Assembly: GCF_002554795.1 (NCBI RefSeq)
Contig: NZ_PDEQ01000009.1
Coordinates: 1 to 64,000 of the forward strand
DNA from: Longibacter salinarum
GTDB lineage: Bacteria > Bacteroidota > Rhodothermia > Rhodothermales > Salinibacteraceae
DNA length: 64,000 nt
Reading direction: 5' to 3'
Shown here: positions 9,518-18,168 of the stretch, one piece after another
Position numbering within the stretch: position 1 is the first letter of the stretch
Layout: each line of letters opens with the position of its first letter
Made by a program: the position numbers and the translations under genes
The notes under the pieces: generated by a model
Database searches by the model: none
Told to the model about the DNA's origin: nothing
The model's input: only the letters and a program-made list of their open reading frames with translations

Positions 9518-10903
9518 ATGTGCCACGAGCACCGTATATCTTTGCTGTTCACGTTGGACCCAGCACCAGATCATGCAGATGTAGTGCCAGAAACCGTCCA
9601 ACGGTCCGATCTCGAGCGCCCTTTGAGAGTCTCTTCGCCCGTGGACGCTGCCCCTCACCTTCCGCCTCCGACCCGTCAGGCATCGTCGGCCACAAGCCGC
9701 ATCGCCTATGCGCTGCTGCTCGGCATCATGATCTACGTCGCCGCGCTGCTCGCGGGGGACGTGGCGATCGACGGTCGACGTGTCGGGCTCCGCATGTGGG
9801 CTCTTTTCTCCGCGGGCGTCTTCGCCGTGGCCGCACCGAACGTGTTGGCTCCAGATCCGAACGCGCCGGTAATGCAGCTCCTGAACCGGACGCCGCTACA
9901 ACTCCTGAGCCAGCAGTTGAAACGGTGGGGCGCGGTGCTCACTCTCTTCGTGTTGCCGGTGTGGGTGCTTGCGTTCTTCGACACCGCGACGCCCATGGCC
10001 CACCTCGGCGCAAAGCTCAGTCTCGCGTTTCAGGCGACCGGCGTTGTCCTCGCCACCGGCCTGTACTCCTTCGACGTATACGCCACCATCGGTGCGGTCT
10101 CGCAGGAGTGGCATGAAGGCAAACGGGGCGACTGGTACCAGTCCGTGAAGCAGTCGGGCTACGGCTTCGACGTTCCAATGGGCCTCGTCCCGGCACTTTT
10201 TGCCACGGTCCGTTGCTTCGGCGCCGGTATTATCGTGGTGCTCGTGGGGGCGACACTCTTTGGCGCAGCCCCTGCCCTCGCGTGGTTGCCCGGCGTACTT
10301 TTCCTGATCTGGAGTACGGTGCGGATCCTGCGTCACCGTTTGGCCTTCGACCGACATTACTATCACACGAACGCCTTCTACGATGAGGTGCTCGGCGGCG
10401 GATCCGTCGGGCCGTCGACGCGCGAACCGGTCGAGATTAGCAGTCTATACTGGATTCCTCACCGCTTCCGCCCCGCAGCGTGGATGAGCCTCCGGCAACT
10501 CGACCGGCGCCTTCCGCTCGGCCGATTGGTCGCCCTCGGCCACGTGGTCTTCTGGATCCTGCTCGCTCAGGAAGCCGCCACCGCCGCGATCACCTCGACG
10601 TTGCTGCTAATTGTCGGCCTTCAGAATGGCGTAATCGGACTGCTTGCCGGTGAACGCATGTCGGCTCCCACGCTACAGCTCACGCTTCACTCGCCGATGC
10701 ACTGGTGGGGCGCGCGCACGCTTGCTAACCTCCGATGGATGGCTCCGCTCCTCGCAAGCCTGGCCGTCGTCGCCACGGTGAGCAACGCGATGCCGTGGTC
10801 GAGCCTGGGCGTCTGGGCGGTCATCAACCTCATCGCAGCCGTTGTCGCCGCCGGACTCACGACGCTGGCCGTCGAAGGCCGCACCCGGCGCCAGTTCCGG
10901 TAG
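9518..10903 (+). CDS. Multi-pass membrane protein, probable ABC transporter permease
   Basis: A 461-aa integral membrane protein with about eight or nine predicted hydrophobic helices, such as YALLLGIMIYVAALLAG, TLFVLPVWVLAFF and VINLIAAVVAAGLTTLAV. A hydrophilic central loop of about 90 residues holds many aromatics and Arg. The ATPase gene starts 59 bp downstream on the same strand, so the two probably form an ABC transporter. No classical permease motif is visible and the cargo is unknown. ATG at 9518 has an AAGGTG purine stretch upstream; an in-frame GTG at 9452 is the alternative. The soluble N-terminal 50 residues are rich in Pro and acidic residues, which is unusual, so the true start could be further downstream. 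Confidence 0.75.
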   Translation: MCHEHRISLLFTLDPAPDHADVVPETVQRSDLERPLRVSSPVDAAPHLPPPTRQASSATSRIAYALLLGIMIYVAALLAGDVAIDGRRVGLRMWALFSAGVFAVAAPNVLAPDPNAPVMQLLNRTPLQLLSQQLKRWGAVLTLFVLPVWVLAFFDTATPMAHLGAKLSLAFQATGVVLATGLYSFDVYATIGAVSQEWHEGKRGDWYQSVKQSGYGFDVPMGLVPALFATVRCFGAGIIVVLVGATLFGAAPALAWLPGVLFLIWSTVRILRHRLAFDRHYYHTNAFYDEVLGGGSVGPSTREPVEISSLYWIPHRFRPAAWMSLRQLDRRLPLGRLVALGHVVFWILLAQEAATAAITSTLLLIVGLQNGVIGLLAGERMSAPTLQLTLHSPMHWWGARTLANLRWMAPLLASLAVVATVSNAMPWSSLGVWAVINLIAAVVAAGLTTLAVEGRTRRQFR

Positions 10904-10962
10904 CGGCCGCACACGCGCTCTCGAACGACTCTCTGGATTTTCCTTCGCCCCTTTTCTGCTCT

Positions 10963-11595
10963 ATGCTCGTCCTCGACTCCGTCACGAAGCAGTACGGCCA
11001 GCACGAGCCCGTCATCGAATCGATGTCGCACACGTTCGAACCCGGCACGCTGACGATGCTCGTCGGGCCGAACGGAGCCGGCAAGACGACGCTGCTACGG
11101 ATGCTTTCGGTGCTCGCCTACCCGACGGCCGGTGAGGTCCGGTACGACGACCTGAACGTCCACGACTCCCCCTACCGTTACCTGCAGCACGTCGGCGTCG
11201 TCCATGCCGAGGCCGGCCTTCCGGAGCACCTGACGGCCGTGGAGCTGCTGGAATGGGTCGCCCGCAGCCGCAATACGTGGAGCGCGAACGGTACCGACCA
11301 GGTCAGCGGCCTTCTCGATCGGCTTCGTCTCGACGAGCGGCGTGCCAACCTCCTCGGCACGTACTCGAGCGGAATGCTCAAGAAGGTCCAGATCGGTGCC
11401 GCATTCATCGCTCGCCCGAAGGTTCTTTTGATGGACGAACCGCTGCGCTCGCTCGACCGCGCCACCACCGACGCGACGATCGACATGGTTGAAGAGTTCG
11501 TCTCCGACGGCGGCATCGGAATCGTGGCCTCGCATCTCGACAGTGAGCTGCGCGACCTCGCGACAGAGATCGTGACGATGGGTGAGCCCGAGTAA
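10963..11595 (+). CDS. ABC transporter ATP-binding protein
   Basis: A single ABC nucleotide-binding domain (210 aa): Walker A GPNGAGKTT (about residues 35-43), signature YSSGMLKKVQ (about 133), Walker B VLLMDEP (about 154) and H-loop ASHLD (about 190). It is short and resembles the CcmA/heme-exporter or bacteriocin-export type of ATPase. The signature is SSGM rather than the usual LSGGQ. It follows the membrane protein gene by 59 bp and should power it. ATG at 10963 begins the standard MLVLDSVTKQYG opening; the frame is open further upstream but that part overlaps the permease gene. A strong hairpin terminator closes the operon. Import versus export cannot be told; no binding protein is nearby. 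Confidence 0.88.
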   Translation: MLVLDSVTKQYGQHEPVIESMSHTFEPGTLTMLVGPNGAGKTTLLRMLSVLAYPTAGEVRYDDLNVHDSPYRYLQHVGVVHAEAGLPEHLTAVELLEWVARSRNTWSANGTDQVSGLLDRLRLDERRANLLGTYSSGMLKKVQIGAAFIARPKVLLMDEPLRSLDRATTDATIDMVEEFVSDGGIGIVASHLDSELRDLATEIVTMGEPE

Positions 11596-11629
11596 CCACT
11601 TAACGCCGCTCACCACGGTTCAAGATATC

Positions 11630-11669
11630 AAAACGCCCGCCACCGGCTCTTGACCGGGGCGGGCGTTTT
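11630..11669. terminator. Bidirectional rho-independent terminator
   Basis: Perfect arms AAAACGCCCGCC (11630-11641) and GGCGGGCGTTTT (11658-11669), with an inner CCGG/CCGG extension. A T run follows on the plus strand and the matching A run lies on the other side. It sits between the convergent ABC ATPase and Old Yellow Enzyme genes and can serve both. Confidence 0.9.
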
Positions 11670-11734
11670 TGTGCGACTACGCGGTGCAGGGCTAAGTCCA
11701 GCGTACCCTCACGTGGAACGTACTCAGTCGGAAA

Positions 11735-12889
11735 TCATCCACGAGCTTCCAGGTCGGCGAGTCGATCGAGCGTATCCTGATCCGCCTGTCCGTTCTGGAT
11801 TTCATTCCACGTCGGATAATCGGTGTATCCTTTCTCGCCTCCATTGTAGAAGGTGTCTGGATCTGGTTCGTTGAGCGAAAGCCCCTCGCGCAGTCGGCGC
11901 GGGAGATCCGGATTGGCGAGGAACGCACGGCCGAATGCGATGGCCTGAGCGTAGCCGGATTCAATAGCCTCCTCTGCGCCCTCGACATCGTAGTTTCCGT
12001 TTCCAACGAGGACGCCTTCATACGTCTCGCGGATGGCAGTGAAGACAGCCTTGACCTCGTCCTCACCGTTGATGGGAGGCTTCGGCTCGGACGGCTCCAC
12101 GAGGTGGAGATACGCGAGGCCCGCGTCCTGTGCCGCCTGTGCGGCCGCGGTGAAGGTTTCTACCGGCGTGTCGTCCGACATCGAGTTGAAGCTGGCAAGC
12201 GGCGAGAGCCGGAGTCCTACTCGACCTTCGCCCCATTCGCCGACGACCGCCTCAATGACCTCTTTCAGGAAACGAACCCGGTTTTCGACCGATCCGCCGT
12301 ACCGGTCCGTTCGCTGATTCGAGCCGGAGCGCAAGAACTGATCGATCAAGTATCCATTCGCCCCGTGAATTTCGACGCCGTCGAATCCAGCCTCGCGAGC
12401 CCGTGCGGCTCCCCGGCGATACTGTTCGACCACCTGCTCAACCTCGTCGGTCTCAAGCGCGTGCGGCGTCTCGAACGGCTTCATCTCCATGTTGGCCGTG
12501 AGCGTCTCGCCCTCGGCCGCGATGGCCGACGGTGCAACCGGCTTCTCTCCACCGTGGAAGGACGAATGCGAGATCCGCCCGACGTGCCACAACTGGAGCA
12601 CGATGCGCCCGTCTTCTTTGTGCACAGCATCCGTGACAAGCTTCCAGCCCTCCACCTGCTCGTCGCTGTGAATGCCTGGCGTGCGCGGGTATCCCTGCCC
12701 CCGGGGCGTGACCTGCGTCGCCTCCGTGATGATAACGCCGGCAGAGGCACGCTGCCGGTAGTACTCGGCGTTCATTTCTCCCGGCACGTTGCCTTCCCCC
12801 GCACGATTCCGGGTCAGAGGCGCCATCAACACACGATGCGGAAGGGAAAGGTCACCAGCTTGGAGCGAACGAAAGAGAGGGGATGACAT
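11735..12889 (-). CDS. Old Yellow Enzyme family NADH:flavin oxidoreductase (NemA-like)
   Basis: An FMN-dependent ene-reductase (384 aa) that reduces activated alkenes, quinones and N-ethylmaleimide-like electrophiles using NAD(P)H in the cytosol. The barrel opens with LPHRVLMAPLTRNRA. It has the expected LQLWHVGR segment and the substrate-binding HGANGYLIDQF motif (His/Asn pair), followed by SNQRTDRYGGSVENR. The C-terminal phosphate-binding region is GNYD and AIAFGRAFLANPDLP. Length matches NemA/OYE proteins (360-390 aa). It starts with ATG at 12889, and 88 bp upstream lies an inverted repeat also found upstream of the DJ-1/PfpI gene. The TetR gene is the next gene upstream on the same strand. 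The set is analogous to E. coli nemR-nemA-gloA, so electrophile detoxification is the likely role. Confidence 0.92.
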   Translation of the reverse strand: MSSPLFRSLQAGDLSLPHRVLMAPLTRNRAGEGNVPGEMNAEYYRQRASAGVIITEATQVTPRGQGYPRTPGIHSDEQVEGWKLVTDAVHKEDGRIVLQLWHVGRISHSSFHGGEKPVAPSAIAAEGETLTANMEMKPFETPHALETDEVEQVVEQYRRGAARAREAGFDGVEIHGANGYLIDQFLRSGSNQRTDRYGGSVENRVRFLKEVIEAVVGEWGEGRVGLRLSPLASFNSMSDDTPVETFTAAAQAAQDAGLAYLHLVEPSEPKPPINGEDEVKAVFTAIRETYEGVLVGNGNYDVEGAEEAIESGYAQAIAFGRAFLANPDLPRRLREGLSLNEPDPDTFYNGGEKGYTDYPTWNEIQNGQADQDTLDRLADLEARG

Positions 12890-12976
12890 AATTTGTGCTA
12901 TTCAGTCTTAAGATTCGAAACGAAAACACGCCATCGACGAGACCATCCGATAACGCGGTGCCTGCTACCTCAAACA

Positions 12977-12990
12977 GGAACGGTCGTTCC
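12977..12990. promoter_or_regulatory. Candidate TetR operator, site 1
   Basis: The inverted repeat GGAACG-GT-CGTTCC lies 88 bp upstream of the Old Yellow Enzyme start. The plus-strand segment AACGGTCGTTCCA recurs identically at 13777-13789, upstream of the DJ-1/PfpI gene. A TetR gene between the two makes an operator the natural reading; binding is inferred. Confidence 0.6.
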
Positions 12991-13044
12991 AAAACCAGAC
13001 GTAACGGTTCGGTCTCCCGTCGTTTTCGTTCCATGTGCCAATCC

Positions 13045-13629
13045 TCACGACGGAGTCAGCACCGACAGCGTGGCATCGATCACGTCGTCGAGGACGGCGC
13101 GGTCGGGGCGAAGCTGCGATGTAACGTGAATCCCACGATATGCGTTGGCGAGGAACCGCCCCGCCGCGACCGGGTCGAGGGAGGCGTCAACTTCGTCGGC
13201 TGTTTGTCCCCTCCGCACCGCCATGGCGAAGGCATTCTCCATCCCCTGCAGACTCGCCGCGGTGCGCCGCCCGATGTCTTCGTCGCACCGGGCGCGCTCG
13301 ACCGTCGCATTGACGACGAAGCAGCCTCGCCCATCATCCCCTGCACAGGCAGACCGTGCGTCTTCAAACACGCTTCGAATGCACGACAGAGGCGACGAGC
13401 CGTCCTCAAGCCGTTCCACGAGCTGCTTGGTCTCCCGGTCCCGATACCGATCTAGGGCTGCCAGGTACAGCTCGTGCTTGTTACCAAACGTTTCGTACAG
13501 ACTGGACCGACTGAGTCCTGTCGCTTCTACGAGATCCTGAACGCTGGTCCGCTCATACCCTTCTTCCCAGAACTGGCACATCGCACGATCAAGCACAGCG
13601 TCAGGGTCGAACTCTTTGGTGCGCGGCAT
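13045..13629 (-). CDS. TetR family transcriptional regulator (NemR-like)
   Basis: A DNA-binding repressor of 194 aa. The N-terminal TetR helix-turn-helix spans about residues 10-55 (YERTSVQDLVEATGLSRSSLYETFGNKHELY). The ligand domain contains a GCFVVNATVE segment, like the GCxxVN motif of NemR/AcuR-type regulators, and four cysteines within about 30 residues (SCIRS, SACAG, RGCF, ARCDE). Reactive cysteines are how NemR senses electrophiles and hypochlorous acid; transferring that mechanism here is inference. ATG at 13629 was chosen over TTG at 13641. It lies between the Old Yellow Enzyme and DJ-1/PfpI genes, both of which carry a common inverted repeat upstream, so these are its probable targets. 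Confidence 0.88.
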   Translation of the reverse strand: MPRTKEFDPDAVLDRAMCQFWEEGYERTSVQDLVEATGLSRSSLYETFGNKHELYLAALDRYRDRETKQLVERLEDGSSPLSCIRSVFEDARSACAGDDGRGCFVVNATVERARCDEDIGRRTAASLQGMENAFAMAVRRGQTADEVDASLDPVAAGRFLANAYRGIHVTSQLRPDRAVLDDVIDATLSVLTPS

Positions 13630-13774
13630 AGGTGGAAGCAATCACTGGTTGCATGAGCACAAGCGGTCGAACGGGACGCAGATGTCAGTCTCGAATGGCA
13701 TTCGCAAAGACGTCCGAATCGTATGAACATTCGAGACATCTCGCCCCTGTTCGTGGTGTAGGTACCGCAACGAC

Positions 13775-13788
13775 GAAACGGTCGTTCC
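13775..13788. promoter_or_regulatory. Candidate TetR operator, site 2
   Basis: GAAACG-GT-CGTTCC lies 81 bp upstream of the DJ-1/PfpI start codon. It matches site 1 (12977-12990) at 13 of 14 positions, and the similarity continues for a few bases on the right (CCAnACC). The near-equal distance to both enzyme starts supports a shared regulator. Confidence 0.6.
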
Positions 13789-13869
13789 ATACCAGTCATT
13801 CCAGAATCACACACGGAAGCAGGCCGGCCCGGTCGGTCGAACGGTTTTTCTTTTAAACGACTCCATCTT

Positions 13870-14583
13870 ATGAGCACATCTTCGTCAACTCCATCGATCC
13901 TGATGGTTCTTACGTCGCACGATTCGCTCGGCGACACCGGTAACAAGACCGGATTCTGGCTTGAAGAACTCGCCGCACCGTACTACGCATTCGTCGATGC
14001 AGGCGCGAACGTGACGCTGGCCTCCCCGGCGGGCGGACGTCCTCCGCTCGATCCGACGTCCGACGAGGAAGATGCCCAGACGGAAGCGACGGAACGGTTC
14101 AAGGCCGACACGGAGGCGCAGAACCGACTCGATAAAACAAAGCGACTCGACCGCATCGATCCGTCCGATTACGACGCTGTGTTCTTTCCTGGCGGGCATG
14201 GCCCGATGTGGGATCTGGCGACGAGCGACACGGCCGCAACCCTCCTCTCCAGCTTCTTCGACAACGACAAACCGATCGGCGCTGTCTGCCACGGCCCGGC
14301 GGTCTTCACCAGCCTGTCGGAGCAGGATGCGCGGAAATACCTCGGCGACAAGACGCTGACAGCCTTTACCAATACTGAGGAAGCGGCAGTCGGTCTCGCC
14401 GACGTCGTTCCGTTCTCCCTTGCCGACGAGCTTCGAGAGGTCAGCGCGGGCTTCGAACACGGCAAGAACTGGGAGTCGTTCGTCATCATGGACGGCAACC
14501 TCGTGACCGGACAAAACCCCGCATCGTCGGCGCCCGCAGCCCACGCACTCCTCGAGGTACTCGGTGTGAAAGCGAAACAGTAG
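13870..14583 (+). CDS. DJ-1/PfpI family protein (glyoxalase III/Hsp31-like)
   Basis: A cytosolic 237-aa protein of the type 1 glutamine amidotransferase-like fold. The nucleophile elbow GAVCHGP carries the catalytic Cys, and the early TGFWLEEL segment carries the conserved Glu. FFPGGHGPMWDL is the usual glycine-rich loop. Close relatives act as glutathione-independent glyoxalases (methylglyoxal to lactate) or protein deglycases. The gene is transcribed away from the TetR gene and has the shared inverted repeat upstream, so it is probably co-regulated with the Old Yellow Enzyme in an electrophile or methylglyoxal response. A strong symmetric hairpin follows. The exact activity (glyoxalase, chaperone or deglycase) cannot be read from sequence. 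Confidence 0.9.
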   Translation: MSTSSSTPSILMVLTSHDSLGDTGNKTGFWLEELAAPYYAFVDAGANVTLASPAGGRPPLDPTSDEEDAQTEATERFKADTEAQNRLDKTKRLDRIDPSDYDAVFFPGGHGPMWDLATSDTAATLLSSFFDNDKPIGAVCHGPAVFTSLSEQDARKYLGDKTLTAFTNTEEAAVGLADVVPFSLADELREVSAGFEHGKNWESFVIMDGNLVTGQNPASSAPAAHALLEVLGVKAKQ

Positions 14584-14612
14584 CGGAGCGGGAAGAGAAC
14601 AGACCAAAATGC

Positions 14613-14654
14613 ACGTCACCCCGACCGGCCACGATGGGCCCGTCGGGGTGACGT
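14613..14654. terminator. Hairpin terminator between convergent genes
   Basis: Arms ACGTCACCCCGAC (14613-14625) and GTCGGGGTGACGT (14642-14654) pair perfectly. On the minus strand the stem is followed by CATTTTGG. It separates the convergent DJ-1/PfpI and Ig-like lipoprotein genes. Confidence 0.75.
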
Positions 14655-14682
14655 ATGGTAGACGACCCTGTGTATACTTCGC

Positions 14683-16209
14683 CTACTGCACGACCTCGGC
14701 GGTCACGTGCACGACGCCGCCCGCGCGTTTTTCCGTATTAACAGGCTCGCCGTTCACAGTCGCGAATGTGGTGCCCGACGGGAAGAGTTTCACCTCTACG
14801 TTCCCGTTCGGACTCGACACGAGAATGGTAATCGATTCAACATTCTGCGTCGCCGAATCCGGATCACGTGTCACCACGAAGGGAAATTCCGTGATGCCCG
14901 ACCCTGTGATGACAGATACTTCCGAAGACTGCAGTAGGCCATCTCCATTTGAATCGGTCACGGTAACGCCCGTGTCGTCGATCGTCGTGTTCGTGAATCC
15001 GGCAACCTCCGCCCCTTCGCCTTGGACAGAAACCGACACCGATGATCCACCGACAAGAGGATTGCCAAGCGGATCCAAGACGGTGAGACTGTAACTTCCG
15101 AAGTTCGCCGTACCCGGATTTACGGACACCTGAGTGGGTCCGGAGAACACGACCGGCGTCTGCCCGGACACTCTGTTTCCGTCACGATCGGCCGTCTCGG
15201 CCGTCACGATGACGATGCCATCGTCCAGCGGCAGCGGATTCGCCGATCGTAGGATCACGTCCCCGAGCCCCTGGTCGTCGGTTTCGGTGGAGCCGTCAAT
15301 CAGCCCGTGATCCGTGGTGAAGTACACCGCCGTACCCGGGACGACGGGATTCCCGTACTGGTCGCCAGCGATCACTTCGATGTCTGTCGTCTCATTCGAA
15401 CGAACGAGGCCTGGAATATTGCGCAGGACGGGTCCGACGGTGAAGTGGTCATTGTCCGGGAGCCCGCCGTGGATGGTGATACGGACGGGATCCGAGCGGA
15501 CGATCGAACCGCCCACGTCGGCCTCGGCGATGAGCTGGACAACACCGCTTCGGGTTCCACTCGATACCACAGCGGTCACCTCGCCGCGCGCATTTGTTTG
15601 CGTCTCCGTCGGATTCACCTCGAGGCCTGCGCCCGGATTCTGGCCGAAGCGAAAACGGACCGTGGCTGTGTTATTTGCATCGACCGAGCGCCCGAGCGAA
15701 TCAACGCCTACGAACGTGAGAGAAACCGTCTCCGGCCCTCCACTTTCCTGAACGCGAATGACCGGGTCCGGCGACCCGGAGAGGACGAGACGAGAGAGCG
15801 GACCGGACGGCTCCGAGGCGACCGGCCCTTCGCCATCATCCAGAGAAACCGTAAAGTTGACGTTCGACTTGGTCGGCTCGTCCGAGGTCACCGTCACAAC
15901 CGACTCACCAGCTGGTTCGCCGTCCACGAGCACGGTGACGGTTACGTCAACCGAAGCAGCTTCGTCAACTTCAAACTCGAACGTGTACCGACCGTCGTCA
16001 CCGGTAAACTTGCGGAGTTGGCTGTCGTCGAACTGCGCCGTCACTGCGACACCGGACAGGGGAACGCCCTCGTCGTTGACGACCTGTCCGCTAATGGTGG
16101 CGGTGGCTGGATCATCGTCGAAGAGGCTGCAGCCGGAGAGGGTGCCAATTCCGATCAGACAGGTAAGAAGAAGGACGAGCAGGTGGGCACGCCCCGAGCG
16201 ATACATCAT
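14683..16209 (-). CDS. Ig-like (Big_1/invasin-type) domain lipoprotein
   Basis: A surface or periplasmic lipoprotein of 508 aa. The signal peptide ends in the lipobox LSGC (about residues 24-27). A carboxypeptidase-regulatory-like beta-sandwich follows (ATISGQVVNDEGVPLSGVAV). Then come several bacterial Ig-like repeats with hallmarks of Big_1 domains, such as SLTFVGVDSLGR, ARGEVTAVVSSGTRSG and IEVIAGDQYGNPVVPGTAVYFTT. There is no enzyme motif. Such proteins usually act in adhesion or as cell-surface stalks. Of the tandem ATGs at 16207-16209 and 16204-16206 the first was chosen; the open frame extends to 16317 but that part does not look like a signal peptide. The gene is flanked by the terminator at 14613 and by the delta-60 gene upstream on the same strand. 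Confidence 0.85.
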   Translation of the reverse strand: MMYRSGRAHLLVLLLTCLIGIGTLSGCSLFDDDPATATISGQVVNDEGVPLSGVAVTAQFDDSQLRKFTGDDGRYTFEFEVDEAASVDVTVTVLVDGEPAGESVVTVTSDEPTKSNVNFTVSLDDGEGPVASEPSGPLSRLVLSGSPDPVIRVQESGGPETVSLTFVGVDSLGRSVDANNTATVRFRFGQNPGAGLEVNPTETQTNARGEVTAVVSSGTRSGVVQLIAEADVGGSIVRSDPVRITIHGGLPDNDHFTVGPVLRNIPGLVRSNETTDIEVIAGDQYGNPVVPGTAVYFTTDHGLIDGSTETDDQGLGDVILRSANPLPLDDGIVIVTAETADRDGNRVSGQTPVVFSGPTQVSVNPGTANFGSYSLTVLDPLGNPLVGGSSVSVSVQGEGAEVAGFTNTTIDDTGVTVTDSNGDGLLQSSEVSVITGSGITEFPFVVTRDPDSATQNVESITILVSSPNGNVEVKLFPSGTTFATVNGEPVNTEKRAGGVVHVTAEVVQ

Positions 16210-16518
16210 AACGGAAGAAATCACGGAGGTACGGAGAGGTCTACCAGAAGGGGGAGGAATTCGCTCCGTAAACAGCACAGGAAAATGACGCTCTGTGTGC
16301 TTGATGTGACGCAACACACTTCATCCAAGTCGCGACACCCGAACACGGGTCTGGATGAGGGGACCGGGAGAAAAACCGATATGCGGTGCGCCACACCTAC
16401 CGTCCGTCCTCATGCATGTATTGGGCGACCGATGCCTGAGGGAGCGGCTTGGATCTGGACGCATCGTTTCGCATGAACCGACCCGAGAACGGGCCCCTGA
16501 ACCCGCGCAACCGATCGA

Positions 16519-18066
16519 TCACTGGCCAAAGTCGACGGGGGCAGGGATCCGGCGTGGTGGACCATTCTCGCTCAGCCGAATTGGTACGTAAAGCCCAGTC
16601 GGAAGAATCGTCCAGTCCCGGTCGATCACGGCAAACCGAATCAGTTGAACGTCCGGCGCCCGGTGCTCGCCACCACGATGCTCACCGACCGCGGAGCCGA
16701 TCACCAGAATCGTGTTGTCTCGAGCCGCCACAGCCTGCGTCCCACGCCAGCCGGACATCGCCTGAACAGTGAATGTGTCGGAGACAAAGTCAGGGTCTAC
16801 CGCACCGTCGGGTGTGATGCGCACAACGCGCAGTTCGTGGCGTCCAGAGGCTGATCGGCCCGATGAAGGCGACGCGGCACTGATGTCCCGCCCGATCACG
16901 ACGTACAGACTACCATCCGTGGAGCGCACGACACCCCGCGCTACGTGACTTCCCTCCGCCGCTATACGCACGGTTCCGTTTGTCCCGAACGCCGGATCGA
17001 GTCGGCCATCCGGCAGGTAGCGCAATACGACGGCATGGTACGTCCCTGGGTCGTCGATCTCGAAACCGCCGGGTTCACGGGGGCCGCCTGTCGTCGGAGA
17101 TGTATCGACGACCGGGCCCGCGCCGGATGTCACTCCGCCCACAACCGTAACAGCCACCGCGATGCGGCCGTCCGGACCTACAACGGCCGACTGTGCCAGA
17201 TCGACGCGTCCGGATACGGCGGTTGTGACCACCCCGTTGCGGCCGAAGGAGCGGTCGAGTTGTCCATCTACGCGGTAACGAGCCAGAACCAGATCGAACG
17301 TCCCGTTCTCGCTCCGACCAGCGGCTCCCGCGACGACAATCCGTCCGTCTGGTTGCTGCACGACGGTACGGCCCACATGACCGCGGTAGGGGAGGTCTGT
17401 CGTCACGACACCGTTTCGACCAAAGGTGCTGTCGCGGCGACCGTTTGCACGGAGTCCAACCAGAGCGATCTGCTCGTTTCGCGTTCCGGCTACGACCAGC
17501 CGGGTGTGCCCTCGCGTCTTGTGTTCGAATACGGCGTGAGCGACATCTGTACCGCCAAGATCAATCACGACAGATCCGTTGGTGCCGAAGGTCGGATCCA
17601 GCTCACCGTTCGGGCGAAAACGCACGACCAGGATGTTGTGGAGCTCATCTCCTCCGCCCTCGAAAACGCCGGCGACGACAATCCGGCCGTCCGCCTGCAC
17701 CAGTACGCTCTGTCCATACTCAGAACGTCCGAGATCGACGGTTGACATGCCGCTGCTTCCGAACGACGGGTCGAGACCTCCGTCCTCGCGATACCGCAGC
17801 AATAGCAGGTTCGCGCCTCCCTGCCCCTCAAATGCGCGGCCTGTGACCCAAGCACTACCGTCTTTTTGCAGCGCCAGCGCGTATCCCACGTCTGCCCCTC
17901 CGGCCACATCGGTCGTTACGGCCCCGCCCCTGAAGCTTGGATCGAGGATCGCTCGCTGCTGAGCGTGGGCGGATGGCGCGTTCGTGCACAAGAACAGAAC
18001 CCAAACAGGGACGAGCAGCGCGCAAGCCTTCGCCGCTACGCGCGACGGCAAGAACGAAACAGTCAT
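16519..18066 (-). CDS. Secreted delta-60 repeat protein
   Basis: An exported 515-aa beta-propeller-like protein. A signal peptide (ACALLVPVWVLFLCTNAPSAHA, cleaved near residue 38) is followed by about seven delta-60 repeats. Each has the consensus DGRIVVAG ... RYxxDGxLDPSFGxNG, seen for example at LDPSFGSSG, LDPTFGTNG and LDRSFGRNG. The function of delta-60 proteins is not established; most are extracellular in Bacteroidota and Deltaproteobacteria. ATG at 18066 starts a normal signal peptide. Further upstream on the same strand are a possible 8-codon leader ORF, a full AGGAGGTGATC ribosome-binding sequence and a 7-bp hairpin, so translation control is possible. No enzymatic motif is visible. 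Confidence 0.85.
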   Translation of the reverse strand: MTVSFLPSRVAAKACALLVPVWVLFLCTNAPSAHAQQRAILDPSFRGGAVTTDVAGGADVGYALALQKDGSAWVTGRAFEGQGGANLLLLRYREDGGLDPSFGSSGMSTVDLGRSEYGQSVLVQADGRIVVAGVFEGGGDELHNILVVRFRPNGELDPTFGTNGSVVIDLGGTDVAHAVFEHKTRGHTRLVVAGTRNEQIALVGLRANGRRDSTFGRNGVVTTDLPYRGHVGRTVVQQPDGRIVVAGAAGRSENGTFDLVLARYRVDGQLDRSFGRNGVVTTAVSGRVDLAQSAVVGPDGRIAVAVTVVGGVTSGAGPVVDTSPTTGGPREPGGFEIDDPGTYHAVVLRYLPDGRLDPAFGTNGTVRIAAEGSHVARGVVRSTDGSLYVVIGRDISAASPSSGRSASGRHELRVVRITPDGAVDPDFVSDTFTVQAMSGWRGTQAVAARDNTILVIGSAVGEHRGGEHRAPDVQLIRFAVIDRDWTILPTGLYVPIRLSENGPPRRIPAPVDFGQ

Positions 18067-18108
18067 GGCGAATGACAGAGCGGAAACGAGCGGAAGGGAC
18101 GATGCAAA

Positions 18109-18168
18109 AGCCTGATCCAGACAGGCTTCTATGATCACCTCCTATCGCCGTCCCCACAAACCGTACAT
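18109..18168 (-). promoter_or_regulatory. Possible leader ORF, strong SD and hairpin before delta-60 gene
   Basis: On the minus strand an AGAAGAGG sequence precedes an ATG (18166-18168). The ATG opens an 8-codon ORF (MYGLWGRR) ending at TAG (18142). Its end overlaps AGGAGGTGATC, a perfect match to the 16S anti-Shine-Dalgarno. This is followed by a hairpin with arms AAGCCTG and CAGGCTT (18109-18129) and TTTT. The main ATG is 40 nt further on. It looks like a translated attenuator but could be chance. Confidence 0.3.

Noticed and set aside
15307-16476. A 389-codon open frame antisense to the Ig-like lipoprotein gene
   Set aside because: Arg/Asp/His-rich shadow of a beta-rich gene; the minus-strand gene has a signal peptide, lipobox and domain motifs.
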